NCBI RefSeq assembly: GCF_947499065.1 | Contig: NZ_CANMMT010000004.1 | Coordinates: 310,001 to 374,000 of the forward strand | Direction: 5' to 3' | Length of the DNA: 64,000 bases | From: an uncultured Tenacibaculum sp. | Lineage (GTDB): Bacteria; Bacteroidota; Bacteroidia; Flavobacteriales; Flavobacteriaceae | In this document: piece by piece, positions 37,485-47,686 of the stretch | Layout: each line of letters begins with the position of its first letter | Position numbering within the stretch: position 1 is the first letter of the stretch | Made by a program: the position numbers and the translations under genes | The notes under the pieces: generated by a model | What the model saw: only the letters and a program-made list of their open reading frames with translations | The model's database searches: none | Told to the model about the DNA's origin: nothing

Positions 37485-39146
37485 ATGAGGAAACTAGCAA
37501 TTGTAATTCTTCTAGTGGTAAGTATGGTAGCTTGTAAAACAAAAGTGCAGGAACCAGTAAAAAAAGAACAAAAAACTCCTTTTGTATGGAATGGAGCAAA
37601 CTTATATTTTTTATTAACCGATAGGTTTAATAATGGAGATACAGCCAACGACGTTAATTTTGATAGAACAAAAGAACCAGGGAAGTTAAGAGGTTTTGAA
37701 GGAGGAGACATCAAAGGAATTACCCAAAAAATAAAAGAAGGTTACTTTACTAAATTAGGAATCAATGCTATTTGGATGACTCCAATAGTTGAACAAATAC
37801 ATGGAGGAACAGATGAAGGAACAGGAGTAACTTATGGTTTTCATGGATATTGGACAAAAGATTGGACAAAAATAGACCCTAATTATGGAACCAAAGAAGA
37901 CTTAAAAAAACTAGTAGAAATAGCACATAAAAACGGAATTAGAATTTTGTTAGATGCTGTAATAAACCATACAGGTCCAGTTACAGAAAAAGACCCAGTA
38001 TGGCCATCAGAATGGGTAAGGACAGAACCACAATGTGTATACAATAATTATAAAAATACAGTAACATGTACATTGGTTAAAAATTTACCAGATATAAAAA
38101 CAGAGAGTAATGAAAATGTAGAATTACCACCACAACTAGTAGAAAAATGGAAGCAAGAAGGTAGATATGAAGAAGAAGTAAAAGAATTAGATGAGTTTTT
38201 TGCTAGAACAGGTTACCCAAGAGCACCAAGATTTTATATTATAAAATGGTTAACAGACTATATTACAGAATATGGAATAGATGGGTATAGAGTAGATACA
38301 GTAAAGCATACAGAAGAAAATGTATGGCAAGAATTTAAAAAAGAATGTGATTATGCATTTGAAAAATGGAAAAAAGATCACCCAGAGAAAGTGTTAGATA
38401 AAACACCATTTTATTTAGTAGGAGAAGTATATGGATATGGAATAAGTGGAGAAAAAAACTATGATTTTGGCGATAAAAAAGTAAACTATTTTGATAAAGC
38501 ATTTAATAGTTTAATCAATTTTGAATTTAAATGGAATGCAAAACAATTGAGTTATGAAGACTCGAATGTGAAGTACGATAGTATTTTAAATAAAAAATTA
38601 AAAGGTTATGGAACTTTAAATTATGTAAGTTCACATGATGACGGTCAGCCATTTGATCCCAAAAGAGAAAAGCCATTTGAAACAGCAAATAGATTGTTAT
38701 TAGGATTAGGAACGTCACAAGTTTATTATGGAGATGAGTCAGCACGCTCTTTAGTCATAGAAGGAACAGAAGGAGATGCAACGTTACGTTCATTTATGAA
38801 TTGGGAAGAAATAACGAATAATAAACAAACGCAAAAAATATTAGAATACTGGCAAAAGTTAGGACAGTTTCGTAAAAATCATCCGGCAGTAGGAGCGGGA
38901 AAACATCAGATGATAACTAAAGAACCTTATGTTTTTTCTAGAGTTTATAAAGAAGGAGATTATACAGATAAAGTCGTGGTTGGATTAAACTTAGCTAATG
39001 AAACCAATGAGATTATGGTTTCTCCAATATTTGAAGATGGAGATAAACTGAAAGATACTTTTTCAAATCTTACTTACGAAGTAAAAGAAGGAAAAATAGC
39101 GGTAAAAGGAAGTCAGCCGGTAGTTTTATTAGAAAAGATAAATTAA
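37485..39146 (+). CDS. GH13 alpha-amylase lipoprotein
   Basis: 553-aa lipoprotein (signal ends VSMVAC, Cys16, then KTKVQEP). GH13 barrel elements in order: YFLLTDRFNNGDT, GINAIWMTPI, DAVINHTG, GYRVDTVKHT with nucleophile Asp271, VGEVYGYG with the acid Glu, and SSHDDGQP with the third Asp. I take ATG 37485, two bases after the GH31 stop; an earlier frame start at 37440 would remove the signal peptide from the N-terminus. The positive residues after Cys16 suggest a periplasm-facing lipoprotein. Likely endo-acting on maltodextrins; product size not predictable. Confidence 0.92.
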   Translation: MRKLAIVILLVVSMVACKTKVQEPVKKEQKTPFVWNGANLYFLLTDRFNNGDTANDVNFDRTKEPGKLRGFEGGDIKGITQKIKEGYFTKLGINAIWMTPIVEQIHGGTDEGTGVTYGFHGYWTKDWTKIDPNYGTKEDLKKLVEIAHKNGIRILLDAVINHTGPVTEKDPVWPSEWVRTEPQCVYNNYKNTVTCTLVKNLPDIKTESNENVELPPQLVEKWKQEGRYEEEVKELDEFFARTGYPRAPRFYIIKWLTDYITEYGIDGYRVDTVKHTEENVWQEFKKECDYAFEKWKKDHPEKVLDKTPFYLVGEVYGYGISGEKNYDFGDKKVNYFDKAFNSLINFEFKWNAKQLSYEDSNVKYDSILNKKLKGYGTLNYVSSHDDGQPFDPKREKPFETANRLLLGLGTSQVYYGDESARSLVIEGTEGDATLRSFMNWEEITNNKQTQKILEYWQKLGQFRKNHPAVGAGKHQMITKEPYVFSRVYKEGDYTDKVVVGLNLANETNEIMVSPIFEDGDKLKDTFSNLTYEVKEGKIAVKGSQPVVLLEKIN

Positions 39147-39148
39147 AG

Positions 39149-41257
39149 ATGAAAAAACTAGTCTTATTAGCAGTTACAGTACTCTTATTTTCATGTAGTA
39201 AGAGTAAAAAAGATATAGAAATAACTTCACCAGATGCGAAATTAAAAGTAGAGTTTGGTTTAAATAAGAGTAAATCATCATACTATATCGTTAAAAGAAA
39301 AAAGGAAATAGTAATAGATACATCGTATTTAGGATTTGAGTTTAAAAATGCAAAAGCATTAAAAGAAAACTTAAAAGTATTAAATACAGAAACAAGTACT
39401 TTTAATGAAACTTGGCAAATGCCTTGGGGAGAGCAAGAAGAAGTTGTAAATAATTACAATGAATTGAAAGTAAATTTAGAAGAAGACGGTTCAAAACGTA
39501 AGTTCTCAGTAGTATTTAAAGTTTATAATGACGGAATAGGCTTCAGATACGAGTTTCCAAAACAACAAGGATTATCAGAAGTTTTAATAACAGAAGAACA
39601 TACAGAATTTAATTTAACGGAAGATTATAAAACTTTTTGGATTCCAGGAGATTGGGATAGTTACGAGCATTTATATAATACAACACCATTATCGAAAATA
39701 GATGCATTAGCAAAAGCAAATCATGGAAATTTAGCCCAAACACAAATACCACATAATGCCGTTAATACACCAGTAACTATGGTTGGTAAAAACGGGTTGC
39801 ATTTAAGTTTTCATGAAGCAGCATTAGTAGATTATTCAGGGATGACATTAGGAGTAGATGAAAAAGAATTAAAACTGAAGAGTATTTTGGTAGGTTCAAA
39901 AAACAATGATTATAAAGTAAAAAGAACACTACCGTTTAATACACCTTGGCGTACAATTCAAGTAACAGATAATGCTTCAGATTTAATAGCATCTAACTTG
40001 ATAGTTAATTTAAATGAACCAAATAAGTTAGGAGATGTTTCTTGGTTCAAACCAATGAAATATACAGGAGTTTGGTGGGAAATGCATTTAGGTAAATCGT
40101 CTTGGGATTATGGAATGACTAAAGATGAAAATGGAAAATGGGTAGATTTAGGTAAAGCTCATGGACGACATGGGGCGACGACAGAAAATGTAAAAAGATT
40201 TATCGATTTTTCAGCAAAGAATAATATCAAAGGAGTATTAGTAGAAGGTTGGAATACAGGTTGGGAAAATTGGATAGGATTTGAAGATAGAGAAGGAGTT
40301 TTTGATTTTGTAACACCATATCCAGATTATGATATTGAAGAAATAGTTCGTTATGGAAAAGAAAAAGGAGTAGATATTATAATGCATCATGAAACTTCAG
40401 CAGCAACAGCTACTTATACAAAGCAACAAGACACTGCTTTTGCATTAATGAAAAAGTACGGAATGCATGCAGTAAAAACAGGTTATGTAGGTAAGATATT
40501 ACCAAAAGGAGAGTATCATCATGGACAAAAAATGGTAAATCATTACAATAATACTGTAGAGAAGGCTGCAAAATATCAAATAGCAATTAATGCACATGAG
40601 CCAATTAAAGCTACTGGATTAAGAAGAACATATCCAAATACAATATCGAGAGAAGGATTGAGAGGACAAGAGTTTAACGCTTGGGCCTCTGATGGAGGAA
40701 ACCCACCAGAGCACTTGCCAATAGTTGTATTTACAAGAATGTTAGCAGGGCCAATAGACTTTACACCAGGGATTTTCAATATAAAGTTTGATGAGTTTAA
40801 AAAAGATAATCAGGTAAATACCACTGTAGCACAGCAATTAGCTTTATATGTTATTATTTATAGTCCAGTACAAATGGCGGCAGATTTAGTAGAACATTAT
40901 GAAGCAAATCCAAAAGCCTTACAATTTATAAAAGAGGTAGGTGTAGATTGGAAACAAACAAAAGTTTTAAATGGAGAGGTAGGAGAATATGTAACAATTG
41001 CAAGAGAGGAAAGAAATACCAATAATTGGTTTTTAGGAGCAATTACAAACGAAAAATCAAGAGAGATACCATTAGATTTTAATTTTTTAGAAGAAGGAAC
41101 TTATAAGGTAACCATTTATAAAGATGGTAAAAATGCGCATTGGAATAACAATCCATTAGATTTAGAAATAGAAACAATAGAAGTAACCAATAAAACTAAA
41201 ATGAACATAAAATTAGCTTCAGGTGGGGGTGTAGCTATGAGTATTATTAAACAATAA
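39149..41257 (+). CDS. susB: GH97 alpha-glucosidase (SusB-like)
   Basis: 702-aa lipoprotein (signal ends VLLFSC, Cys16, then SKSKKD). GH97 features: an N-terminal super-sandwich (ITSPDAKLKVEFGLN), MKYTGVWWEMHLGKSSW, GVLVEGWNTGWENW, IMHHETSAATATY and AHEPIKATGLRRTYPN. The HHET glutamate and the later HEP glutamate agree with the calcium-dependent inverting type exemplified by SusB, rather than the retaining type that uses an Asp nucleophile. It releases glucose from non-reducing ends of maltooligosaccharides in the periplasm. It starts two bases after the preceding GH13 stop. Orthology to SusB is by motif and context. Confidence 0.92.
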   Translation: MKKLVLLAVTVLLFSCSKSKKDIEITSPDAKLKVEFGLNKSKSSYYIVKRKKEIVIDTSYLGFEFKNAKALKENLKVLNTETSTFNETWQMPWGEQEEVVNNYNELKVNLEEDGSKRKFSVVFKVYNDGIGFRYEFPKQQGLSEVLITEEHTEFNLTEDYKTFWIPGDWDSYEHLYNTTPLSKIDALAKANHGNLAQTQIPHNAVNTPVTMVGKNGLHLSFHEAALVDYSGMTLGVDEKELKLKSILVGSKNNDYKVKRTLPFNTPWRTIQVTDNASDLIASNLIVNLNEPNKLGDVSWFKPMKYTGVWWEMHLGKSSWDYGMTKDENGKWVDLGKAHGRHGATTENVKRFIDFSAKNNIKGVLVEGWNTGWENWIGFEDREGVFDFVTPYPDYDIEEIVRYGKEKGVDIIMHHETSAATATYTKQQDTAFALMKKYGMHAVKTGYVGKILPKGEYHHGQKMVNHYNNTVEKAAKYQIAINAHEPIKATGLRRTYPNTISREGLRGQEFNAWASDGGNPPEHLPIVVFTRMLAGPIDFTPGIFNIKFDEFKKDNQVNTTVAQQLALYVIIYSPVQMAADLVEHYEANPKALQFIKEVGVDWKQTKVLNGEVGEYVTIAREERNTNNWFLGAITNEKSREIPLDFNFLEEGTYKVTIYKDGKNAHWNNNPLDLEIETIEVTNKTKMNIKLASGGGVAMSIIKQ

Positions 41258-41260
41258 AGA

Positions 41261-42697
41261 ATGAAAAAAACAATTAGTATTTTTTTAGTAGCAGCAATGT
41301 TGTTTGCTTGTAAAACAGAGAAAAAAGAAGTAGCTAAAAAAGAGGTAAAAGAAACAAAAGAAGTTTCAATAGCTCCAGTTACAAATGAAATGATGGAGAA
41401 TGCTATTATATACGAGGCAAATATTCGTCAATATTCAAAAGAAGGGACATTTGAACAGTTTACAAAAGACATTCCTCAGTTAAAGGAATTAGGAGTGAAA
41501 ATTATTTGGTTAATGCCAGTTTTCCCAATTTCACAAACAAAAAGAAAAGCAACAGGAGGAGATTTTGCATCCAAATTAACCGATCCAAAAGAACAAGCAA
41601 AAGCATTAGGAAGTTATTATGCAGTATCAGATTTTACTAAGATAAATCCAGAGTTTGGAACTATAGAAGACTTTAGAGAGTTAGTAAAAACAGCACACGA
41701 AAATAATATGTATGTTATTTTAGACTGGGTGCCAAATCATACAGGATGGGATCATACATGGTTAAAAACAAATCCAGAATTTTATACTAAAAATGATAAA
41801 GGAGAAATTACAGATCCTTTAAATGAAGATGGAACACCAGTAGGTTGGGCAGATGTAGCAGATTTAAATTACGATAACAAAGAGCTACGTAAAGAGATGG
41901 TAAAAGACATGCAATATTGGATTACAAAAGAAGGAGTAGATGGATTCCGTTGTGATGTTGCAGGATCAGTACCTACTGACTTTTGGCAAGAAGCAATTCC
42001 GCAATTAAGAGCTAAAAAAGACATTTTTATGTTAGCAGAAGCTTGGGAACCAGAATTAATGAAAGAAGGTTTGTTTGATATGGGATATGGATGGGATACA
42101 CACCATAGAATGAATCATATTGCAAAGGGAGAAGAAAGTGTAAAAGATTGGAATAAAAGAATGGTACAAATAGATACTTTGTATGAAAAAGATGATATTC
42201 TAATGAACTTTGTAACCAATCATGACGAAAACTCTTGGAATGGTACAATTAAAGAAAGAATGGGAGATGCTGCAGAGCTTTTTACAGCATTAACTTATGT
42301 AGCTCCAGGAATGCCATTAATATACTCTGGTCAAGAATATGGATTAGATCACAGATTAAAGTTTTTTGAAAAAGATTCTATTCCGCATACAAAAGGAAAA
42401 GAGTGGGATTTATTAAAAAAATTAGGAGAGCTTAAAACAGCTAATGTAGCTTTAAGTGGAGGAAAAGTAGCAGCGTCATATGATTTATTTGATGCAACCA
42501 AAGAAGCTTTAGTATTCTCAAGAAAAAAAGGTGATAAAGAAGTGGTATTTATAGGAAATCTATCAAAGCAACCAATTAAAGAAAGTATTCAATATGAAGG
42601 AAGTTTTGTTGATTATATGTCGGGAGAAGAAATTCAGCTAACTGGAGAAGAAATTCCATTAGAACCATGGGAGTATAAAATATTAATAAAGAAATAA
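41261..42697 (+). CDS. GH13 alpha-amylase lipoprotein, last gene of the starch locus
   Basis: 478-aa lipoprotein (signal ends MLFAC, Cys16, followed by a lysine-rich linker KTEKKEVAKKEVKETK). Barrel elements: IIYEANIRQYSKEGTF, GVKIIWLMPVFPI, LDWVPNHTG, GFRCDVAGSVP with nucleophile Asp232, MLAEAWEP with the acid Glu, and VTNHDENSW with the third Asp. The short length and compact C-terminal domain suggest small maltodextrins as substrate. It starts three bases after GH97. It is closed by the terminator at 42703-42730. Confidence 0.92.
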   Translation: MKKTISIFLVAAMLFACKTEKKEVAKKEVKETKEVSIAPVTNEMMENAIIYEANIRQYSKEGTFEQFTKDIPQLKELGVKIIWLMPVFPISQTKRKATGGDFASKLTDPKEQAKALGSYYAVSDFTKINPEFGTIEDFRELVKTAHENNMYVILDWVPNHTGWDHTWLKTNPEFYTKNDKGEITDPLNEDGTPVGWADVADLNYDNKELRKEMVKDMQYWITKEGVDGFRCDVAGSVPTDFWQEAIPQLRAKKDIFMLAEAWEPELMKEGLFDMGYGWDTHHRMNHIAKGEESVKDWNKRMVQIDTLYEKDDILMNFVTNHDENSWNGTIKERMGDAAELFTALTYVAPGMPLIYSGQEYGLDHRLKFFEKDSIPHTKGKEWDLLKKLGELKTANVALSGGKVAASYDLFDATKEALVFSRKKGDKEVVFIGNLSKQPIKESIQYEGSFVDYMSGEEIQLTGEEIPLEPWEYKILIKK

Positions 42698-42702
42698 TAA
42701 TA

Positions 42703-42730
42703 AAAACCAAGCTAAATGCTTGGTTTTTTT
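42703..42730 (+). terminator. terminator of the rightward starch operon
   Basis: Ten-pair stem AAAACCAAGC (42703-42712) with GCTTGGTTTT (42718-42727), loop TAAAT, ending in seven T. It lies six bases after the last GH13 stop (42697) and separates the starch locus from the next operon. Confidence 0.92.
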
Positions 42731-42888
42731 ATGGAGTAAAAATTGTTTTATTATAAGTGTGAGGATTGTTTATGGCTTTATCATTATTTCTACAAGAAAT
42801 TTAGAATAAACATTCATCTTATTAATTTAAGATTGTAAAAATATCTTTACACCCTAAAATAATTATGTTAAAATTTTTGTTAATTTTT
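42731..42888. other. intergenic region between the two operons
   Basis: AT-rich spacer between the starch-locus terminator and the promoter of the surface-protein operon. I see no gene, repeat or structured RNA in it. Confidence 0.5.
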
Positions 42889-42920
42889 TTTGTTTTTACA
42901 GCTGGTAATCTGTAGTTTTG
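42889..42920 (+). promoter_or_regulatory. Bacteroidota-type promoter of the surface-protein operon
   Basis: TTTG at 42889-42892, a 20-base spacer, then TAGTTTTG at 42913-42920, an exact match to TAnnTTTG. Both the elements and the spacing fit the primary-sigma promoter of Bacteroidota. Transcription would start near 42925, giving an untranslated leader of about 30 bases to the ATG at 42956. Confidence 0.75.
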
Positions 42921-42955
42921 TACGCTGTGTTTCATTAAAATAACCCCTTATAGCT

Positions 42956-45900
42956 ATGAAAAAAAGTTTACTATTCTTTTTTTTACTTTTTACATATACA
43001 ATATTTTCAAGCAATTTGAATCCTATAGATAGTATTTCTGTTAAGAAAGAATTATCTAAAGCATTTTCTTTTTCATCAAAAGTTAAAGGAGAATTTAATT
43101 ATAAGTATTTAGAAGAAAATTACCCAGTAGCAGCAGAGGCAGATAGCCTTATAGGAAAAGCTAAAGCACTATTCAATAGTATTGCTAGTTCGGGTAGTTA
43201 TACTGGTGTATTGGGGGCAGATGATATGATTAGTTTGCCTATAGGGGTGAAGAAAAAAATTGGAACATGCACAACTATAATGGGGGTTAGTGAAGCAAAA
43301 TTTTATCCTAATTATACCGAAGTAACTTTATTTTTAAAAATAGCAATACCACAAGTAGGGGCTAACGGAAAGCAAAAAGAACTGTTTTTTGGAGCAGATA
43401 ATGTAAAAATATCTCATAAAGGGGGAATTTATGGAGATATGAATATTTCTTTATTAGGAGATGTGGCTATACCTATTAACGGAAACAATGCTTTTTTAGA
43501 ACTGAAAGGAAATTTTGATATGAAAACAGGGGCAAAAGAAGATAATACTTATGTATCTATTGATTGCTCTGGAATTAAAGAATTTGGTATTGCAGCTGAT
43601 GTCGTTTTTTCTAGAAAGATGATAGAGCCTCTTAATCCAGATTATACGGTAGTTAAAGATAAAAAGGCGAAGGTAAGAGGTTCATTTAAAGCAAAAGCAA
43701 GTGATTGGAATGATATTTTAGCAGAAGTAGATTTTAATTATCCATTTCATATAAGAAAAAAAGAAACGGGAAATGGTTCCGTAAATAAACTAGGTAAAGG
43801 AGGATTTATTTTTGAGGTTGAAAATGCTGTTTTTGATTTTTCAGATTTAAGAAATTCTGAAAAAGTAAAATTCCCAAAAGGGTATAAAGAGAAGTATTTA
43901 ATACCAGGTAATGAAGAGTTATGGAAAGGAGTTGCTATTGAAAAAATAAAAGTAACGTTGCCTAAAGAATTTGCAAAAAGAAATGAAAGTAATAGACTTA
44001 AATTCTCTGCGGAAGGATTTTTAATAGATGGAGAAGGGTTAACAGGTAGATTTGGTGTTGAAAATTTGTTAACAATAGAGCAAGGTTCTGCTTCTGGTTG
44101 GCCAATATCAGTAACAGATTTATATGCTTCTTTTATAGCAGGAGATATTACAGGTGCAGGTTTTGGAGGACATATAGGTTTGCCTTTAACAGGAAAACTA
44201 ACTACTGAAGATATAGTAAATCAGACAGAGCATGTAAAAGGTGTAAAAAAAGCTATGAAATATACTGCTATTATCGATGTAGGTAATGATGAGTACAGTT
44301 TAGCAGTAGAGCCTTTATCAAAAAATGGAGTACACTTTCCTGTTTTTGCAGCTCAGGCACATTTAAAATCTAATTCCAAAATTACATTAAAAGTTAAAGA
44401 TGGAAAATTTCGTCCTAAAGCAAATTTATATGGTAGCTTAAACATTAAAGGAGGAAATAATGTAGGAAAGAAACTAATTAATTTTAAAGGAGTAACATTT
44501 GAAAATCTTCAATTACAAACTGAGTCACCATATATTTCAGTTGACCATATGGGGTATAAAGGAGATTCAAATTTCTCTGGATTTCCAGTAACAATATCTG
44601 ATGTTAGTGTTGCAACAAATGATAAAATAGCCTCTTTAAAATTTAAGTTAGATGTAAATCTAATGCGTAAAGGATTTAGAGGGAAGACAGATTTAGAAAT
44701 AGTAGGAAGTTTTGAAGAAAAAGAAAAAATTCAGAGTTGGAAATTTGAAAAAATAAAATTACATAGAATTGATATAAAGGCCGATTTAGGAAAAGTAAAA
44801 TTTGAAGGTTTTGCCGATGTAAAAGAGAATGATCCTGTATATGGTAATGGAATTTATGGCGAATTAAATGCCGATTTTAACAATATAAAGGTAAAAGCAA
44901 CAGCTTGGTTTGGTAAAACAGATATAAGATACTGGTATGTAGATGCATATGCAGATCTTTCAAATTTATCAACAAAACCAATGATAGGACCTACTCAAGT
45001 AAATGGTATCGGTGGAGGAGCTTACTATCATATGAAGAAAACATCAAATGCTCCAAAATTAGTATATCAAGGAGAACTAGATAAAGATGGAAACCCTGTT
45101 CCAGTAATAACACCTAAACCACCATCAGGAATGGATTATACTCCTTATGCAGAGAATGGGTTAGGTTTTAGAGCAATGATTGGGTTTAATTTACCTAATG
45201 AAAAAGCTTTTAATGGAAAAGTTGGGTTTGAAATAGATTTTAATAACCATGGGGGGTTAAATAGAATTTTCTTTTTTGGTGAAGGCCATATAATGAAAGG
45301 AATCAATATTAAATTCGGAGATGAGTTTAAGAAGAAGCTTACCGAAATGGAAAATAAAATCAACAATTTTGGAGCTAACAATAAAATAATTCAAAAATTA
45401 AAAGAAACTAATTTAGTAGAATATAGTAAGGTGTCTTTCCCTCAAGATGGATTAAGTTTTGATATGGGGATTGATGCTCATTTTTCTATGGAAATGGATT
45501 TTGTAAACAACTCTTTTCATAGTGAAATGGAAGTGTATTTAAATACACCAGGAAACTTTTTTAGTGGAGTTGGTCCAAGAGGTAGAGCAGGTTGGGCAGT
45601 TTTTCATGCAGGTCCAGATGGATGGTATTTACACATGGGGAAACCAAAAGATCGGATTGGTTTAAGAGTAGGAATTGGAGCTTTTAGTGTTAAAGCAACA
45701 ACTTATTTAATGATCGGAGATAAAATCCCAGGAAGTCCACCACCACCTCAAGCGGTAGCAGATATTTTAGGAGTAAAACTAAATGATTTAGATTATATGA
45801 GAGATCTAAATGCATTAGGAGATGGTAGAGGTTTTGCTATTGGAATGGATTTGAGCGTAGATACAGGAGAAATGAATTTCTTAATATTTTATGCGCGTCT

Positions 45901-47686
45901 GAGAGCTGGAGTTGGATTTGATATAATGATCAAAGATTATGGAGAAACAGCATGTAAAGGAAGTGGTCAAATTGGAATTGATGGATGGTATGCAAACGGA
46001 CAGGCATATGCATATTTAGAAGGAGAGTTAGGTATAAAAGTAAATTTATGGTTTTATAAAGCTAAAATCCCAATCTTAAAAGCAGGAGCAGCAGTATTAT
46101 TACAAGCAAAGCTACCAAATCCAGCTTGGTTTAGAGGGTATGTAGGAGGTCATTTTAGTGTGTTAGGAGGATTAATTAGTGGGCGATTTAGGTTTAAAAT
46201 AGAATTAGGAGATGAATGTGAAATAGTGGGAGGAGCACCGCTGGGAGGTTTAAAAATTATATCAGGAGTAAGTCCTGATAATGAATCTTCAGATGTAGAT
46301 GTTTTCACAACACCCCAAGCAGCATTTAATATGAAAATAAACAAGCCTTTTGATTTAGAAGATGATGAAGGGGTTAAAACCTATAGAATTTTGTTAGACG
46401 AATTTACCGTTACAAAAGAAGGAACTGAAGTAGTTGGAGAGTTAGAGTGGAATGATTCTAATGATGTTGTAAATTATGTTTCGTTTGATGTATTGCCACC
46501 TAAATCAACTATCAAGGTAAAAGTAGCAGTAAGTTTTCAAGAATTAAAGTCAGGAGCATGGGTTACACTTATGCATAAAGGAAAGAAAGCGCAAGAGATA
46601 GAAGAGAGAACTTTTATAACAGGAGAAGCGCCAGACTATATACCCACTAAGAATATTGTTTATACATATCCAGTAATAGAGCAATCATATTTTTATCAAA
46701 AAGAGAGTTCACATGGTTATGTAAAGTTAAAAAGAGGACAACCTTATTTATTTAAACCAGAAACAGAATGGACTCAAAGAGTTCGTTATGAAAATGAAGA
46801 AGGACATCTTGTAGATAATACAGTTACTTATGATAAAGGAGGCAGGCAAGTTAATTTTAAGCTTAGTAAGTTAAATAATATAAAAAAGTATACATTAAAA
46901 ATTGTAAGCTTTCCAGCTAGTCAAGAAAGTTCAGAAAACGGTGTGACTTATACTGAGAAAAATCCTGGTTATGAAGGGAACACAGTGAAGGTGAAAAATA
47001 AAAATGTGCAAACGGTAGTGAAAAATAATGTTGAAACAGAAATTTTGAAATATACTTTTAAGACAAGTGCATATGATACTTTTGAAGATAAAATTGAAAA
47101 TAAGCATGCTGTTGAACATTATCTAGAACCAATTTATTCAGATGTCCATGCAATACAAACAGATGTTAGGAGTTCTGAGAGATTTGATATTGCAGAGTTA
47201 GAAGGAGATAAATTTACAGAAGGAAAACCACTAGTATTAGTAGAAGCAACATTAGATGATTCTTATTATAAAAATAGAATTTATCAACTTATATATCAAC
47301 AATATCCTTTAGAGCCTGAATTTACAGTAAATAGAGATGTAGATAAACTTGGGATACCTCCTAAAAGGGGAGTAGATATTCTAACATGGTATGTACCTTA
47401 TTTAAGAGAAAGACCTAATTTTTCGTTATTAGATTCGAGAATGCCTTATAGATATCATTTACCTTATTATTACAAGAAAGATTTTGTAGATATACAGTAC
47501 AAAGTTGTAAACAAATATATAGATAACCCTACTAAGTATGCTTCGGAAATAAAGAAGTACAGTTATATAATTGATGGAGTTTTTCCAGCAATTAGATCAG
47601 GGAAATACAAAGTGAAGATGCAATACGTAATGCCAGGTAATATAACAGGAACTAGCGCAATATTTAAATATAAAAACCAATTTTAA
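42956..47686 (+). CDS. large exported protein of unknown function (1576 aa)
   Basis: I do not recognise this family. The protein has a signal peptide (KKSLLFFFLLFTYTIFSS), is 1576 aa long and is almost entirely beta-rich. A long stretch (about 130-720) alternates short strands of the type FEGFADVKENDPVYGNGIYG and FKGVTFENLQLQTESPYI, resembling repetitive layered or lipid-transfer-like beta architecture. A Gly-rich middle (about 860-1130) includes GPRGRAGWAVFHAGPDGWYLHMGKP, here split as GPRGRAGWAVF and DGWYLHMG. The last 450 residues are irregular (ELEWNDSNDVVNYVSF). No catalytic motif, no lipobox and no T9SS sorting domain is visible. First gene of the operon; its stop overlaps the next ATG by one base. 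Confidence 0.85.
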   Translation: MKKSLLFFFLLFTYTIFSSNLNPIDSISVKKELSKAFSFSSKVKGEFNYKYLEENYPVAAEADSLIGKAKALFNSIASSGSYTGVLGADDMISLPIGVKKKIGTCTTIMGVSEAKFYPNYTEVTLFLKIAIPQVGANGKQKELFFGADNVKISHKGGIYGDMNISLLGDVAIPINGNNAFLELKGNFDMKTGAKEDNTYVSIDCSGIKEFGIAADVVFSRKMIEPLNPDYTVVKDKKAKVRGSFKAKASDWNDILAEVDFNYPFHIRKKETGNGSVNKLGKGGFIFEVENAVFDFSDLRNSEKVKFPKGYKEKYLIPGNEELWKGVAIEKIKVTLPKEFAKRNESNRLKFSAEGFLIDGEGLTGRFGVENLLTIEQGSASGWPISVTDLYASFIAGDITGAGFGGHIGLPLTGKLTTEDIVNQTEHVKGVKKAMKYTAIIDVGNDEYSLAVEPLSKNGVHFPVFAAQAHLKSNSKITLKVKDGKFRPKANLYGSLNIKGGNNVGKKLINFKGVTFENLQLQTESPYISVDHMGYKGDSNFSGFPVTISDVSVATNDKIASLKFKLDVNLMRKGFRGKTDLEIVGSFEEKEKIQSWKFEKIKLHRIDIKADLGKVKFEGFADVKENDPVYGNGIYGELNADFNNIKVKATAWFGKTDIRYWYVDAYADLSNLSTKPMIGPTQVNGIGGGAYYHMKKTSNAPKLVYQGELDKDGNPVPVITPKPPSGMDYTPYAENGLGFRAMIGFNLPNEKAFNGKVGFEIDFNNHGGLNRIFFFGEGHIMKGINIKFGDEFKKKLTEMENKINNFGANNKIIQKLKETNLVEYSKVSFPQDGLSFDMGIDAHFSMEMDFVNNSFHSEMEVYLNTPGNFFSGVGPRGRAGWAVFHAGPDGWYLHMGKPKDRIGLRVGIGAFSVKATTYLMIGDKIPGSPPPPQAVADILGVKLNDLDYMRDLNALGDGRGFAIGMDLSVDTGEMNFLIFYARLRAGVGFDIMIKDYGETACKGSGQIGIDGWYANGQAYAYLEGELGIKVNLWFYKAKIPILKAGAAVLLQAKLPNPAWFRGYVGGHFSVLGGLISGRFRFKIELGDECEIVGGAPLGGLKIISGVSPDNESSDVDVFTTPQAAFNMKINKPFDLEDDEGVKTYRILLDEFTVTKEGTEVVGELEWNDSNDVVNYVSFDVLPPKSTIKVKVAVSFQELKSGAWVTLMHKGKKAQEIEERTFITGEAPDYIPTKNIVYTYPVIEQSYFYQKESSHGYVKLKRGQPYLFKPETEWTQRVRYENEEGHLVDNTVTYDKGGRQVNFKLSKLNNIKKYTLKIVSFPASQESSENGVTYTEKNPGYEGNTVKVKNKNVQTVVKNNVETEILKYTFKTSAYDTFEDKIENKHAVEHYLEPIYSDVHAIQTDVRSSERFDIAELEGDKFTEGKPLVLVEATLDDSYYKNRIYQLIYQQYPLEPEFTVNRDVDKLGIPPKRGVDILTWYVPYLRERPNFSLLDSRMPYRYHLPYYYKKDFVDIQYKVVNKYIDNPTKYASEIKKYSYIIDGVFPAIRSGKYKVKMQYVMPGNITGTSAIFKYKNQF

